In this document: positions 20,974 through 28,863 of the stretch, piece after piece
How positions within the stretch are numbered: position 1 is the first letter of the stretch
How the letters are laid out: each line of letters starts with the position of its first letter
Source: a bacterium
GTDB taxonomy: Bacteria > Patescibacteriota > Minisyncoccia > Phycocordibacterales > UBA918
DNA length: 29,373 bases
NCBI GenBank assembly: GCA_027487145.1
Contig: JAIYEC010000051.1
Location: forward strand, 1 to 29,373
Direction: 5' to 3'
The notes under the pieces: model-generated
What the model was told of the DNA's origin: nothing
The model's input: the letters and a program-made list of their open reading frames with translations, nothing else
Database searches by the model: none
Made by a program: the position numbers and the translations under genes

Positions 20974-22065
20974 GACCATAACCAATTTCTTATAAAACAG
21001 AAGCTTACAGAATCTGAAATATCGGGGTTATCCCTATTTCAAGAACATATTAAAGGGCACAAGACCGAACTTCGTCTCGGTCTTGAAGCATTAGTGCTAG
21101 CTCTCATCGTTATTGTTCCCTTTTCGGTACGGGCTAATTTTTTTGATTTCCTCACTGAAGAAATTGAGGTAACAGCTGAGGCTTCAGTACTTGAAGAAGC
21201 ATCTGAGATTGCGCTTATTTCAGCTGAGCAAAATCCAAATCCAAATGCTAGTCGGGGTGGAGCAGAGCTTGTTGTAGATGAGAACGCACTTATTTCAAAT
21301 GGGCCGGTTGGGGCTGATGCCATTGCGCAAGGTACTATTAGTAATGGAGAAATTCGTGTGTACACTGTTCGGGAAGGTGATTCACTTTCTCAGGTAGCTG
21401 AAATGTTTGGGGTGACCGCAAATACTATTCGATGGGCAAACGACATAACTCGAAATACCGACATTCAGCCAGGTCAAACACTCGTGATTCTGCCGATTGC
21501 TGGTGTCCGTCACATTGTTAAGAGTGGCGATACGATTGGCTCAATTGCTAAGAAATACGAAGGTGATGAGGATGAAATTTTGTCATTCAATCAGCTAGCA
21601 TCGGCGAGCGATATTGTCGTTGGCGATACACTCATCATTCCTGGTGGAGAACTCCATGCAACCCCAGCTCCGGTTAAAGAAACCAAGGGCGGTAAAGGAA
21701 AGACTACCGGTGGAGGTAGTGGCGCTGGCTTTACTCATCCGGCTCCAGGTTCGGTAAAGACGCAGGGTATTCATGGGTATAATGCAGTCGACTTAGCTGG
21801 AAGCATGGGTTCTACCATTCGAGCAGCAGCAGCCGGAGAAGTAATTGTGGCTCGTGCTTCGGGATGGAATGGAGGATACGGAAGTTACATCGTGATAAAG
21901 CATCGCAACGGCACTCAGACACTGTACGCTCACCTTTCAAGTTTGTCAGTCGGGGTTGGTAGTTACGTAGAGCAAGGGCAAACAATTGGTGGTATGGGTA
22001 GCACCGGCCGTTCTACCGGAACACACCTTCACTTTGAAGTCCGCGGAGGCAAAAATCCTTTTTAA
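20974..22065 (+). CDS. LysM/M23 (LytM-type) cell wall peptidase, start codon uncertain
   Basis: The protein has a membrane anchor or signal segment ('LVLALIVIVPFSV'), two LysM domains and a C-terminal M23/LytM domain. The LysM domains are 'YTVREGDSLSQVAEMFGV' and 'HIVKSGDTIGSIAKKYEG', each ending in 'GQTLVILP' or 'GDTLIIPG', and bind peptidoglycan. The M23 domain has 'LYAHLSS' and 'GTHLHFEVRGG', the HxH zinc motif. The frame is open from 20974, after a TGA at 20971-20973. It contains no ATG, GTG, TTG or CTG until a GTG at 21094, which lies inside the hydrophobic segment. The basic 'HIKGHKTELRLG' just before it looks like the natural N terminus, so the coordinates give the maximal frame; 21094-22065 is the shortest form. 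It shares a bidirectional terminator with comM. Confidence 0.8.
   Translation, partial: DHNQFLIKQKLTESEISGLSLFQEHIKGHKTELRLGLEALVLALIVIVPFSVRANFFDFLTEEIEVTAEASVLEEASEIALISAEQNPNPNASRGGAELVVDENALISNGPVGADAIAQGTISNGEIRVYTVREGDSLSQVAEMFGVTANTIRWANDITRNTDIQPGQTLVILPIAGVRHIVKSGDTIGSIAKKYEGDEDEILSFNQLASASDIVVGDTLIIPGGELHATPAPVKETKGGKGKTTGGGSGAGFTHPAPGSVKTQGIHGYNAVDLAGSMGSTIRAAAAGEVIVARASGWNGGYGSYIVIKHRNGTQTLYAHLSSLSVGVGSYVEQGQTIGGMGSTGRSTGTHLHFEVRGGKNPF
21061..21084 (+). other. Hairpin at the peptidase translation start region
   Basis: AAGACCGA (21061-21068) and TCGGTCTT (21077-21084) form a perfect 8-bp stem with an 8-base loop, nine bases before the GTG at 21094. It may be coding in the longer reading frame. 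Confidence 0.35.
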
Positions 22066-22070
22066 TCTAG

Positions 22071-22110
22071 ATAACGAAAAAACATGACAATGGTCATGTT
22101 TTTTCGTTAT
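22071..22110. terminator. Bidirectional terminator between the peptidase and comM
   Basis: A perfect 18-bp inverted repeat (22071-22088 and 22093-22110), loop AATG, with A and T runs in both arms. It serves both converging genes; the comM stop codon (22107-22109) lies in the stem. Confidence 0.9.
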
Positions 22111-23624
22111 AGGGGAACTCTATACTGGAGAGCTTCTAGCACATGCGCCACACTGATATCTTCGCTCCCTTCCAGGTCTGCAATGGTTCTCGCTACTTTG
22201 ATGAGGCGGTGGTATCCGCGAGGTGAGAGATTTAGCTTTGCACTAGATATCTTTAGAAGATCTTTGACATCATCATGAAGTGTGACCGTCTGTTCAATGT
22301 GTCGGGCTGAAAGGTTGGCATTTGTGGTGGGAAGATCAGGGTGTTTTGTTTTGCGATTCATCATATGTTCTCGAGCGCTCAGTATTTCTGTTCGAGCCCG
22401 ATCAGTTTCACCGGTTTGTGTGCTGAGTGTTGTCAGTGTTTCGTAATCAACATGTGGCACTTCAATCCACAAATCAATACGATCAAGAATCGGGCCAGAT
22501 ACTTTATTTTTGTAGGTTTCTTGCATTGCTCGAGCTAGGTCAGTGGTGCCGTCAAAGTTTCCCCTATACGGATTGAGTGCGGCCACAAGTATAAAGTCGG
22601 CTGGAAATTCTGCGCTACCCTGAACCCGTGAAATAGTAACAACCCGATCTTCTAGTGGTTGACGAAGAGCATCAAGTGACCGACGATCAAATTCTGGAAA
22701 CTCATCCATAAAAAGTAGTCCAAAGTGAGCCAGTGTTACTTCCCCAGGTTTTGGGTTACTGCCGCCACCGACGAGTGCTGTATGTGATGCGGTATGGTGT
22801 GGTGAGCGAAATGGTGGACGGGTACTAATGTTCGTCTCACCAGAAACGAGTGAGTGAATGGCTGTAACGGCCAAGGCTTCTTCTCGGGTGAGGGGCGGCA
22901 AAAGACCCCGTAACGCTCGGGCTAGCATGGTTTTACCAGTACCAGGTGGCCCGACAAACATCACGTTGTGACGTCCAGCGGCGGCAATGATAAGACCCCG
23001 TTTGGCGCTTTCTTGGCCTTTTATATCCTCTAAGGTAATCGTTGTTTCATACCAATCCGGTGAAATGTGGGTTGGGGGTTGAAGGTTGAGTTTGTTTGTA
23101 TCAGGAACATCAGATATGTGATCTATCACTGCATGTAATGTAGCTGCCGGATAGATTGCTATATCCTCTATGAGAGCAGCATCTTCTGCATTATCACTCG
23201 GTACAATCACTTCGGTAAACCCTGCTTGCTTTGCTGCCAGGACACAGTTGAGAACCCCGTTCACTTTTCTTAGTGTTCCATCTAATCCAAGTTCACCAAT
23301 TAAAATTCTTGGCTTCCCATCAGAGACAAGTTCCCCCGCTGCTAAGAGGTAGCTAACTGCTATCGGTAAATCAAAGAGCGGCCCGTCTTTTTTAAGATCT
23401 GCCGGAGAGAGTGAAATAGTGATTTTATGGTTTTTACTTTTTGGCGAATCAAACCCGGAATGTTTTATAGCACTACTGATTCGATCTTTTGATTCGTCGA
23501 TAGCTTTACCAGCTAACCCTACAATCGAAAACGAATGAAGGCCTCGAGAGATGTCAGCTTCAATGGTGACAATGGTGCCACCAAGTACTTGCGGTTGGGT
23601 TGTGTAGACTTTTGCAACCGACAT
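22107..23624 (-). CDS. comM: ComM/YifB family Mg-chelatase-like AAA+ ATPase
   Basis: A 505-residue protein. The N-terminal Lon-like S5 domain (about 20-150) begins 'GTIVTIEADISRGLHSFSIVGLAGKAIDESKDRI', the family signature. The AAA+ module has Walker A 'GPPGTGKTMLARAL' and Walker B 'LLFMDEFPEF', and 'FILVAALNPYRGNF' follows. The C-terminal Mg-chelatase domain has 'LSPRGYHRLIKVARTIADLEG'. ComM is a hexameric helicase that drives branch migration during natural transformation, so DNA uptake is possible in this organism. A TATAAT element lies five bases before the ATG. The upstream zinc-finger gene ends six bases before the ATG, so the two are probably co-transcribed. NPxRG replaces the more usual NPCPCG cysteines. 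Confidence 0.93.
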   Translation of the reverse strand: MSVAKVYTTQPQVLGGTIVTIEADISRGLHSFSIVGLAGKAIDESKDRISSAIKHSGFDSPKSKNHKITISLSPADLKKDGPLFDLPIAVSYLLAAGELVSDGKPRILIGELGLDGTLRKVNGVLNCVLAAKQAGFTEVIVPSDNAEDAALIEDIAIYPAATLHAVIDHISDVPDTNKLNLQPPTHISPDWYETTITLEDIKGQESAKRGLIIAAAGRHNVMFVGPPGTGKTMLARALRGLLPPLTREEALAVTAIHSLVSGETNISTRPPFRSPHHTASHTALVGGGSNPKPGEVTLAHFGLLFMDEFPEFDRRSLDALRQPLEDRVVTISRVQGSAEFPADFILVAALNPYRGNFDGTTDLARAMQETYKNKVSGPILDRIDLWIEVPHVDYETLTTLSTQTGETDRARTEILSAREHMMNRKTKHPDLPTTNANLSARHIEQTVTLHDDVKDLLKISSAKLNLSPRGYHRLIKVARTIADLEGSEDISVAHVLEALQYRVPL

Positions 23625-23630
23625 GGAGGA

Positions 23631-24005
23631 TTATAGCGATAAGGTTCGTTCTTCGTCTTTGTGAGTTATACAAGTGCGAGCCGAAGGAAGAAAAGCAAGT
23701 CTCGTTGCTTCAATTGGTTCTGAACAAATTTCGCAGAATCCGAAGGTGTTATTAGAAATTTTAGCTAAGGCTATCTCAATGTTTCGGTAGGTAGTTTGAA
23801 GATCTTGGACCACTGCAGTTTGGGAGGCTAGTGATTCTGAGGCATCTGCTTCACTATTTTCGTCCGATTCAAACTGTTCTGTTTTGTCTGGCGTCGCTTC
23901 CCAGTCGCCCGTCTCTCCATCTTTTGTCGCGATTAGCTCGAGCTCCTTTTTGATTTTTAGGCGGAGTGCTTCAAGGGTATCTCGATAGTCTTGTTGCGTA
24001 TTCAT
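23631..24005 (-). CDS. TraR/DksA-like zinc-finger protein
   Basis: A 124-residue protein with a helical N-terminal part ('YRDTLEALRLKIKKELELIA' and acidic linkers) and a C-terminal zinc finger 'FGFCEICSEPIEATRLAFLPSARTCITH'. The spacing C-x2-C-x17-C-x2-H is that of DksA/TraR, except that the last cysteine is a histidine. DksA-type proteins bind the RNA polymerase secondary channel and modulate initiation. The ATG at 24005 is chosen over an upstream GTG-frame start at 24110 because the shorter form has the family layout and a promoter (TGCTATACT) six bases upstream. It is followed closely by comM. The family is clear; function as a polymerase regulator is inferred. Confidence 0.8.
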   Translation of the reverse strand: MNTQQDYRDTLEALRLKIKKELELIATKDGETGDWEATPDKTEQFESDENSEADASESLASQTAVVQDLQTTYRNIEIALAKISNNTFGFCEICSEPIEATRLAFLPSARTCITHKDEERTLSL

Positions 24006-24011
24006 AGATGT

Positions 24012-24020
24012 AGTATAGCA
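24012..24020 (-). promoter_or_regulatory. Extended -10 element of the DksA-like gene
   Basis: TGCTATACT on the minus strand, six bases before the ATG at 24005. It overlaps the gap after the proline-rich gene. Identical to the element before the Xer gene. Confidence 0.6.
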
Positions 24021-24027
24021 CCAGGAG

Positions 24028-25842
24028 TTATTCAATCCCCATAGTAGCCTGATACGCTTCGAGTGATTCCGTGATGACGACCGTATTTTTGTCGATAAAT
24101 CCATACACAAGAATTATCTCTGAGTCGTTCATGAGAATTCGAACGTCACTGTTTTCTACCGTTTTGTCTGTGACAGAAGTAACTGCTGATATGTCTTGAT
24201 TAAAGAGTGGCGAAAATTCTTCAGGCATATTCTTCTCCCAAGCTAAGAGTGCCCCAAACACCGTGACAGCATCTGTCACTTTTAGAACAAGCATATCTTC
24301 ACCATTACTGTACCCGACATGCCCTTCTGTAACTGAGCCAGACAGATTTGAGTTAGGGGAGAGACCAAGGGTTTGCCATAAACGATTACCCGAAAGGACT
24401 TGTCCACTTGCTTCTACAATACGAAATTCAGTAACTCCGGCTGCGGGTCTTGCTTGACTTGAAAGTGCACTTTTTAAGGCAGTAAACGACTGTGTTGAAA
24501 CGGCAATATCAATCACATTCCCTTTTGGAGTAAGGGGTACTGCGAGTGAAACGGTAGTTTTGTCAGTGCCTGATGATGGAACAACCATCCCAACGAGGGT
24601 TTTAACAATCAAAAACATCATCACGAAGCTAACGAGAGATCCCACCAAAACGACCGTTGCGATAGTGGTGTCAAACCGAAAGAGCTGTCTGAGTCCACGA
24701 TTGAGATAGCTTGTTTTTGGATTTGGCTTATTTGGAATTGAGGTCCCTGGCTTTGTGAAGCTTACAGGTACAACCGGGGTAGGTGGTGTTATCAGAACCG
24801 GTGTCGTTGCGATAGGGGTAGATAGCGGAGGCGGAGGCGGGGTTACAGTTGGTGCGATGGAAGTAGGAGTAACAAATTGAACCGGTTCAGGAACTTTAAA
24901 TACTGGCGGAGCAATCACAGGCGCAGTAATTACTGGAGTTACTTTTGGTGGCGCAGGAGGAACATGTATTGATGCAGCATATGGAGAATCTGGTTCAGCT
25001 GAGAGATCTGATTCCCAGGCCGTCTTCACGGAAGTTTGAGGCGGGATAAATATTCGCTTTTGAGCACTGTTAGGTTGTGGAGTCGGCTCAATCAGCTGTG
25101 GAGCTGGGATACTTTTTCTCTTGTACGAAACGACAACTGGACTTTTTGGAGGCAGCGCAGCGAGACGGTCTGGTTCTTCAAGGAGCGGAAACAGTGCTTC
25201 AGTTTTTGGTGACCATGAAACAGTAAGATCATGAGGTATTTCTTCTCGATTTTTAGTAAGCTCGTCTTTGAGTGAACTATTGTCGGTAGTGAAATTTGCA
25301 CCACTTCTTGTTGTGGCTTTTTGGATAAGTTCCTTTCGTTTATCGATTGTGCCTACCGTATACGAAGGTGAAGAATTTGTATTTTGAAGAGCTGCGAGCC
25401 AACCCTTAAATGAAGCAATGAGTGCTGGGAAAAACCTAAACTCATTTTTTCGGCCAGAACTGATGATGGTTGCTTCAGAAGAAAATGACCGAGGAGGTGG
25501 TGTTGAACTTTTCTTTCTCACGGTTACAACTTTTTGTGTAACAGCTGGTTCTGAACTTTCTGCGACTATGTGATCAATGTGTTTTGTTGCGTTCTTCTTA
25601 AGTTCATGAAATGCCGGTGGAGCAATCGGCGTTGCGACCTTACTCTGAACCGGTACTTCTTTTTTGGTTTCTTCCAGCGTTGCTTTCGTTGTGGTAACGA
25701 TAATTTTGGGAGCAGCTGGAGCCGCCATTTTGTGAGAATCATCCCTCGTAGCTACAGGGAGAGGGGCTTCACCGCGAGCATGCGCTTGGTCAAGTTGAAA
25801 CGTCCGTAGCTTTGGCAGCGGCTTATGAGGAAGGTTGCCCAT
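24028..25842 (-). CDS. Unrecognised proline-rich single-pass membrane protein
   Basis: A 604-residue protein, not recognised. Residues 1-390 are hydrophilic, low in structure and rich in Pro, Thr, Lys and Val, with Pro-Pro stretches near 295-365 ('VTPPPPPLSTPIATTPV'). One transmembrane helix lies near 395-420 ('ATVVLVGSLVSFVMMFLIV'). The last 185 residues form a compact domain outside the membrane, ending in 'NTVVITESLEAYQATMGIE'. The charge pattern (basic before the helix) predicts a cytoplasmic N terminus. There are no cysteines. It sits upstream of the DksA-like gene with a 22-base gap. The long disordered cytoplasmic part could anchor to DNA or the division machinery, which is a guess. 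Confidence 0.55.
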   Translation of the reverse strand: MGNLPHKPLPKLRTFQLDQAHARGEAPLPVATRDDSHKMAAPAAPKIIVTTTKATLEETKKEVPVQSKVATPIAPPAFHELKKNATKHIDHIVAESSEPAVTQKVVTVRKKSSTPPPRSFSSEATIISSGRKNEFRFFPALIASFKGWLAALQNTNSSPSYTVGTIDKRKELIQKATTRSGANFTTDNSSLKDELTKNREEIPHDLTVSWSPKTEALFPLLEEPDRLAALPPKSPVVVSYKRKSIPAPQLIEPTPQPNSAQKRIFIPPQTSVKTAWESDLSAEPDSPYAASIHVPPAPPKVTPVITAPVIAPPVFKVPEPVQFVTPTSIAPTVTPPPPPLSTPIATTPVLITPPTPVVPVSFTKPGTSIPNKPNPKTSYLNRGLRQLFRFDTTIATVVLVGSLVSFVMMFLIVKTLVGMVVPSSGTDKTTVSLAVPLTPKGNVIDIAVSTQSFTALKSALSSQARPAAGVTEFRIVEASGQVLSGNRLWQTLGLSPNSNLSGSVTEGHVGYSNGEDMLVLKVTDAVTVFGALLAWEKNMPEEFSPLFNQDISAVTSVTDKTVENSDVRILMNDSEIILVYGFIDKNTVVITESLEAYQATMGIE

Positions 25843-25860
25843 TGACCATAGTATCTCACG

Positions 25861-25886
25861 AAAAACTCCCCAGGTGGGGAGTTTTT
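25861..25886 (-). terminator. Terminator downstream of pnp
   Basis: AAAAACTCCCC (25861-25871), loop AGGT, GGGGAGTTTTT (25876-25886): perfect 11-bp stem with A and T tails. It ends the pnp transcript 34 bases after its stop and could work in both directions. Confidence 0.85.
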
Positions 25887-25920
25887 CCCTAGCGTCAGCG
25901 AGTGTGCTAGGAGGTGTGGG

Positions 25921-28050
25921 TTAGGGAGTTAGTCTAAATGGTGGCTTGACTCCTCTTTTTTCTGCAAACGATGGATCTGCTTGTTTAATTGAGAGGCCAA
26001 TTTTTCCATCTTCAACTTTTGAAACAACCACAGTGACTCGTTCGCCTTCTTTTAAGATGCCTTCAACTGATTCCAATCTAAAAGGAGCAATTTCTGAGAT
26101 GTGAATGAGACCTTCGTTGTAGGCATCAATTTTGGCAAAGGCTCCAAAGGTCGCGAGTCTGGTAATTTCTACTTCAACCACATCACCTACGGCATAGATT
26201 TTCGTTAAGGCACGGATTCTGTCAGCTGCCAAAGCTGCAGACCCGTCTTTGCCGGTAATGAACACGGTACCATCTTCTTCAATCGTAATCTCTTGAACCC
26301 CCGTTGTGTCTTTGATGTTATTAATGGTTTTTCCACCTCCGCCAATCACAAGACCGATTTGGTCAGGATTGATTTTAACAACTACAATTTCTGGCGCCCG
26401 CGGTGAAATGTGAGGTCGAGGGGTAGCAATTGCTTCTGTCATGGTGTTGAGAATATGAAGGCGAGCTGCTTTCGCTTTTTCAAGAGCGCCAGCAAGAATT
26501 GAAAGTGAGATCCCGCCCACTTTTACATCCATTTGAATTGCGGTTACTCCTTCCGTTGTTCCCGTTACCTTAAAGTCCATATCACCAAACTCATCTTCTG
26601 GTCCTTGGATATCGGTGAGGAGTGCATAGGCATCACCCATAATCATTACTCCTGAGGCAATACCGGCAACTGGTCGTTTGATAGGAACTCCTCCATCCAT
26701 CATCGCCAGGGTTGAGGCACAGACTGAACCCATTGAGCTCGATCCATTACTTGAAAGTGTTTCAGACACAAGACGGATAGTATATGGAAATTCTTCTTGC
26801 GATGGAATTACCGGAAGAAGCGCTTTTTCAGCCAGTGCACCATGTCCAATCATACGTCGATTGAAGCCACCAATTCTCCCGGTTTCACCAACTGAAAATG
26901 GTGGGAAGTTGTAGTGGTGCATGAATCGCTTCTTCCCTTCTTGTTCCTCAATAGTATCAATGAGTTGAGCAGCTTCTGGTCCACCAAGTGTAAGCGCGCT
27001 AAAAATATGAGTACCACCTCGGTAGAAGATTCCCGAACCATGAAGTACGGGAGAGACACCGCCTGCTTGAGCGTAGAGTTCCCGTACACTGTCCATGTCA
27101 CGACCATCTGCTCGTTCGTTTCTTTCAATTGCACCAACATGAAGTTCGTGGTCAATCTTCTCTTCAAAGTATTCACTAGCCATAGCTTCAGACAACTCAG
27201 CAATTTTTGCAGCCGCTAGAAACTCTTTTTTCACTGCATAGATATGATCCTTTCCAGCTCTGCCACTAAACATTTCTGACCGAAGTTTTTGTGCAAAGTC
27301 AGTCTCATATATATGTATAAGTGCTTCGGGTACTTCGGGAGTAGTAACAACTTTTTTGTCTTTTCCAATCTCGGCAATAATTGTTGCTTGAAACGCTTCA
27401 AGTTCAACGTGGAATTTTGTAGCAGTTTCAAGTAGTGAGAGAACATCTGTTTCGCTCGCCTCATAGGCTGCGGTTTCAATCATATTGATTGTGCCATCTT
27501 TTCCGCAGGCGAGAACTTCAATGTCGAGTTTTTTCTCTGTTCGTTCTAGGTAGGTCGGATTCACCACGAGCTCCCCGGTCTCTTTTGTTCGACCAACCCG
27601 GATTGCGCCCACTGGTCCGTGCCATGGAATATCTGATGTTGAGAGTGCAAGAGAAGCCCCGATGACAGCTAAGACGTCCGGATCATCTTCACCGAGTGCT
27701 AACACCGTCGCTACAACTTGAATGTCATTTCGCATGCTCTGGTTAAAGAGCGGTCTGATCGTACGGTCTATAATTCGAGCAGACAGGACAGCTTCATCAC
27801 TTGGCTTTCCTTCACGCCTTCCAAATCGACTGCCGAGAATTTGTCCAGCTGCGTAAAACTTTTCTTCAAATTCTACTGAAAGGGGAAAGTAGTTAGCGCT
27901 ACTTTCGCGGTCACTCATCACTGCGGTTACAAGGATAACCGTCTCTCCGTAACGGACCATAACTGAACCGTTTACGTGTGCGGTGAGATCGTTGAACTCA
28001 GCAGTGAGGGTCTTCCCTGCTAATTCCATCGAGTACGTTTTCTTTTGCAT
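25921..28050 (-). CDS. pnp: Polyribonucleotide nucleotidyltransferase (PNPase)
   Basis: A 709-residue phosphorolytic 3'-5' exoribonuclease of normal length. It has two RNase PH-like domains with a helical linker. The second carries the catalytic segment 'DIQGPEDEFGDMDFKVTG', in which the metal-binding aspartates match those of E. coli PNPase. A KH domain near 560-610 has 'VIGGGGKTINNI' (G-x-x-G). An S1 domain near 620-690 has 'VGDVVEVEITRLATFGAFAKI'. 'RSGRREGKPSDEAVLSARIIDR'-like residues near 80 are the conserved phosphate site (the segment here begins SRFGRREGKPSD). It lies downstream of rpsO and the NYN gene, all on the same strand, and has a structured leader (28070-28116). Confidence 0.97.
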   Translation of the reverse strand: MQKKTYSMELAGKTLTAEFNDLTAHVNGSVMVRYGETVILVTAVMSDRESSANYFPLSVEFEEKFYAAGQILGSRFGRREGKPSDEAVLSARIIDRTIRPLFNQSMRNDIQVVATVLALGEDDPDVLAVIGASLALSTSDIPWHGPVGAIRVGRTKETGELVVNPTYLERTEKKLDIEVLACGKDGTINMIETAAYEASETDVLSLLETATKFHVELEAFQATIIAEIGKDKKVVTTPEVPEALIHIYETDFAQKLRSEMFSGRAGKDHIYAVKKEFLAAAKIAELSEAMASEYFEEKIDHELHVGAIERNERADGRDMDSVRELYAQAGGVSPVLHGSGIFYRGGTHIFSALTLGGPEAAQLIDTIEEQEGKKRFMHHYNFPPFSVGETGRIGGFNRRMIGHGALAEKALLPVIPSQEEFPYTIRLVSETLSSNGSSSMGSVCASTLAMMDGGVPIKRPVAGIASGVMIMGDAYALLTDIQGPEDEFGDMDFKVTGTTEGVTAIQMDVKVGGISLSILAGALEKAKAARLHILNTMTEAIATPRPHISPRAPEIVVVKINPDQIGLVIGGGGKTINNIKDTTGVQEITIEEDGTVFITGKDGSAALAADRIRALTKIYAVGDVVEVEITRLATFGAFAKIDAYNEGLIHISEIAPFRLESVEGILKEGERVTVVVSKVEDGKIGLSIKQADPSFAEKRGVKPPFRLTP

Positions 28051-28069
28051 GTATATCTATTTATAAAGA

Positions 28070-28116
28070 TGAGTGTGTTTTAGACTTCAATCGTTTGAAA
28101 TCTATCGACACACTCA
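28070..28116 (-). promoter_or_regulatory. Long stem-loop in the pnp leader
   Basis: A 9-bp outer stem (28070-28078 with 28108-28116), a 4-bp stem (28081-28084 with 28101-28104) and a 5-bp stem (28086-28090 with 28095-28099, loop TCGT). It ends 20 bases before the pnp ATG. Such stems in pnp leaders of other bacteria are cut by RNase III for autoregulation. A -35/-10 pair TTGTTA-N17-AATAAG immediately upstream (about 28117-28145) may start transcription at its base. Confidence 0.5.
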
Positions 28117-28140
28117 CCTTATTGGTAATCTCTAAGAGCA

Positions 28141-28182
28141 TAACAAAACGGGTGACACTCGCAAGTGTCACCCGTTTTGTTA
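28141..28182 (-). terminator. Terminator of the NYN gene
   Basis: A perfect 19-bp inverted repeat (28141-28159 and 28164-28182), loop CGCA, with the NYN stop codon (28180-28182) in the stem. A very strong hairpin upstream of pnp. Confidence 0.9.
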
Positions 28183-28758
28183 GAGGTTGTCAGTGTCAGT
28201 ACCGACAACTTTATTGATAGTTTTTTTAAGGTTCCCGGATTTCCTGAGTGGCTTATAGCCGATCAGAAATTGATTAGGGTTTTCGTCCATGTCGGTGAAA
28301 TCGTCTACCGTTTCTTTTAGTTTTCCAGAAGCCGATCGACCGAAGGTGATTGCTTCTACCTGACAACCCTGACTTTTTACGTACTCAACCAGCGGGATAA
28401 AGTCGCCGTCACCTGTCACAAGGACAATGGCGTCAACTTTATGTGCCAACTTGATAGCGTCAACTGCCATCCCAACATCCCAGTCAGCCTTCTTGGCTCC
28501 ACCGTAAAAAATCTGTAAGTCTTTGGTTTTTATTTCGATTCCAACTTTTTCTAGTGCTTCAAAAAAAGCGGTCTCCTCTCCCCCTTCGGTGTTTACTACG
28601 TACGATACAGCTCTGATGAGTTTTCGGTTCCCGAGCGCTGTCTTCACTACGTTACCAAAATTAACTTTCGACTTGTAGAGATTTTTTGCGCTGTGGTACA
28701 GATTCTGTGTGTCGATTAAAATAGCAACACGTTGCTCGGGGTGTTTTATAACTCCCAT
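28180..28758 (-). CDS. NYN (LabA/DUF88) domain protein, putative ribonuclease
   Basis: A 192-residue protein of the PIN-like NYN fold. Conserved acidic sites are visible: 'AILIDTQNLYHSAKN' (D near 16 and N near 19), 'ADWDVGMAVDAI' (near 92) and 'IVLVTGDGDFIPLVEYVKSQG' (near 115-118). 'GCQVEAITFG' follows, as in LabA-type proteins. These residues would bind a metal ion for RNA cleavage. A basic C-terminal tail (after 'YKPLRKSGNLKK') may bind nucleic acid. It lies between rpsO and pnp on the same strand. A -10-like TATACT lies 18 bases upstream, and the ATG has no ribosome binding site. Domain clear; substrate unknown. Confidence 0.88.
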   Translation of the reverse strand: MGVIKHPEQRVAILIDTQNLYHSAKNLYKSKVNFGNVVKTALGNRKLIRAVSYVVNTEGGEETAFFEALEKVGIEIKTKDLQIFYGGAKKADWDVGMAVDAIKLAHKVDAIVLVTGDGDFIPLVEYVKSQGCQVEAITFGRSASGKLKETVDDFTDMDENPNQFLIGYKPLRKSGNLKKTINKVVGTDTDNL

Positions 28759-28823
28759 ATAATATGTGTGTAATTACTAGTATAAAAATATGTTCTCGTC
28801 CGGGACATACTATACGCCTATCC

Positions 28824-28857
28824 GTAAAAAAAGAAAATGCTCCACAGGTGTGGAGCA
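28824..28857 (-). terminator. Terminator of rpsO
   Basis: ATGCTCCAC (28836-28844), loop AGGT, GTGGAGCAT (28849-28857), then on the minus strand TTTTCTTTTTTT. It lies seven bases after the rpsO stop. Confidence 0.85.
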
Positions 28858-28863
28858 TGTTTC

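Noticed and set aside
20714..21093. Known riboswitch (c-di-AMP or c-di-GMP type), SRP RNA or tmRNA in the leader of the peptidase gene
   Set aside because: I compared the conserved cores from memory. No match to the c-di-AMP or GEMM cores, the SRP core or the tRNA-like end of tmRNA was seen. Only generic hairpins remain.
24006..24110. 35-residue N-terminal extension of the DksA-like protein
   Set aside because: It overlaps the end of the proline-rich gene in another frame, and the shorter form has a promoter six bases before its ATG.
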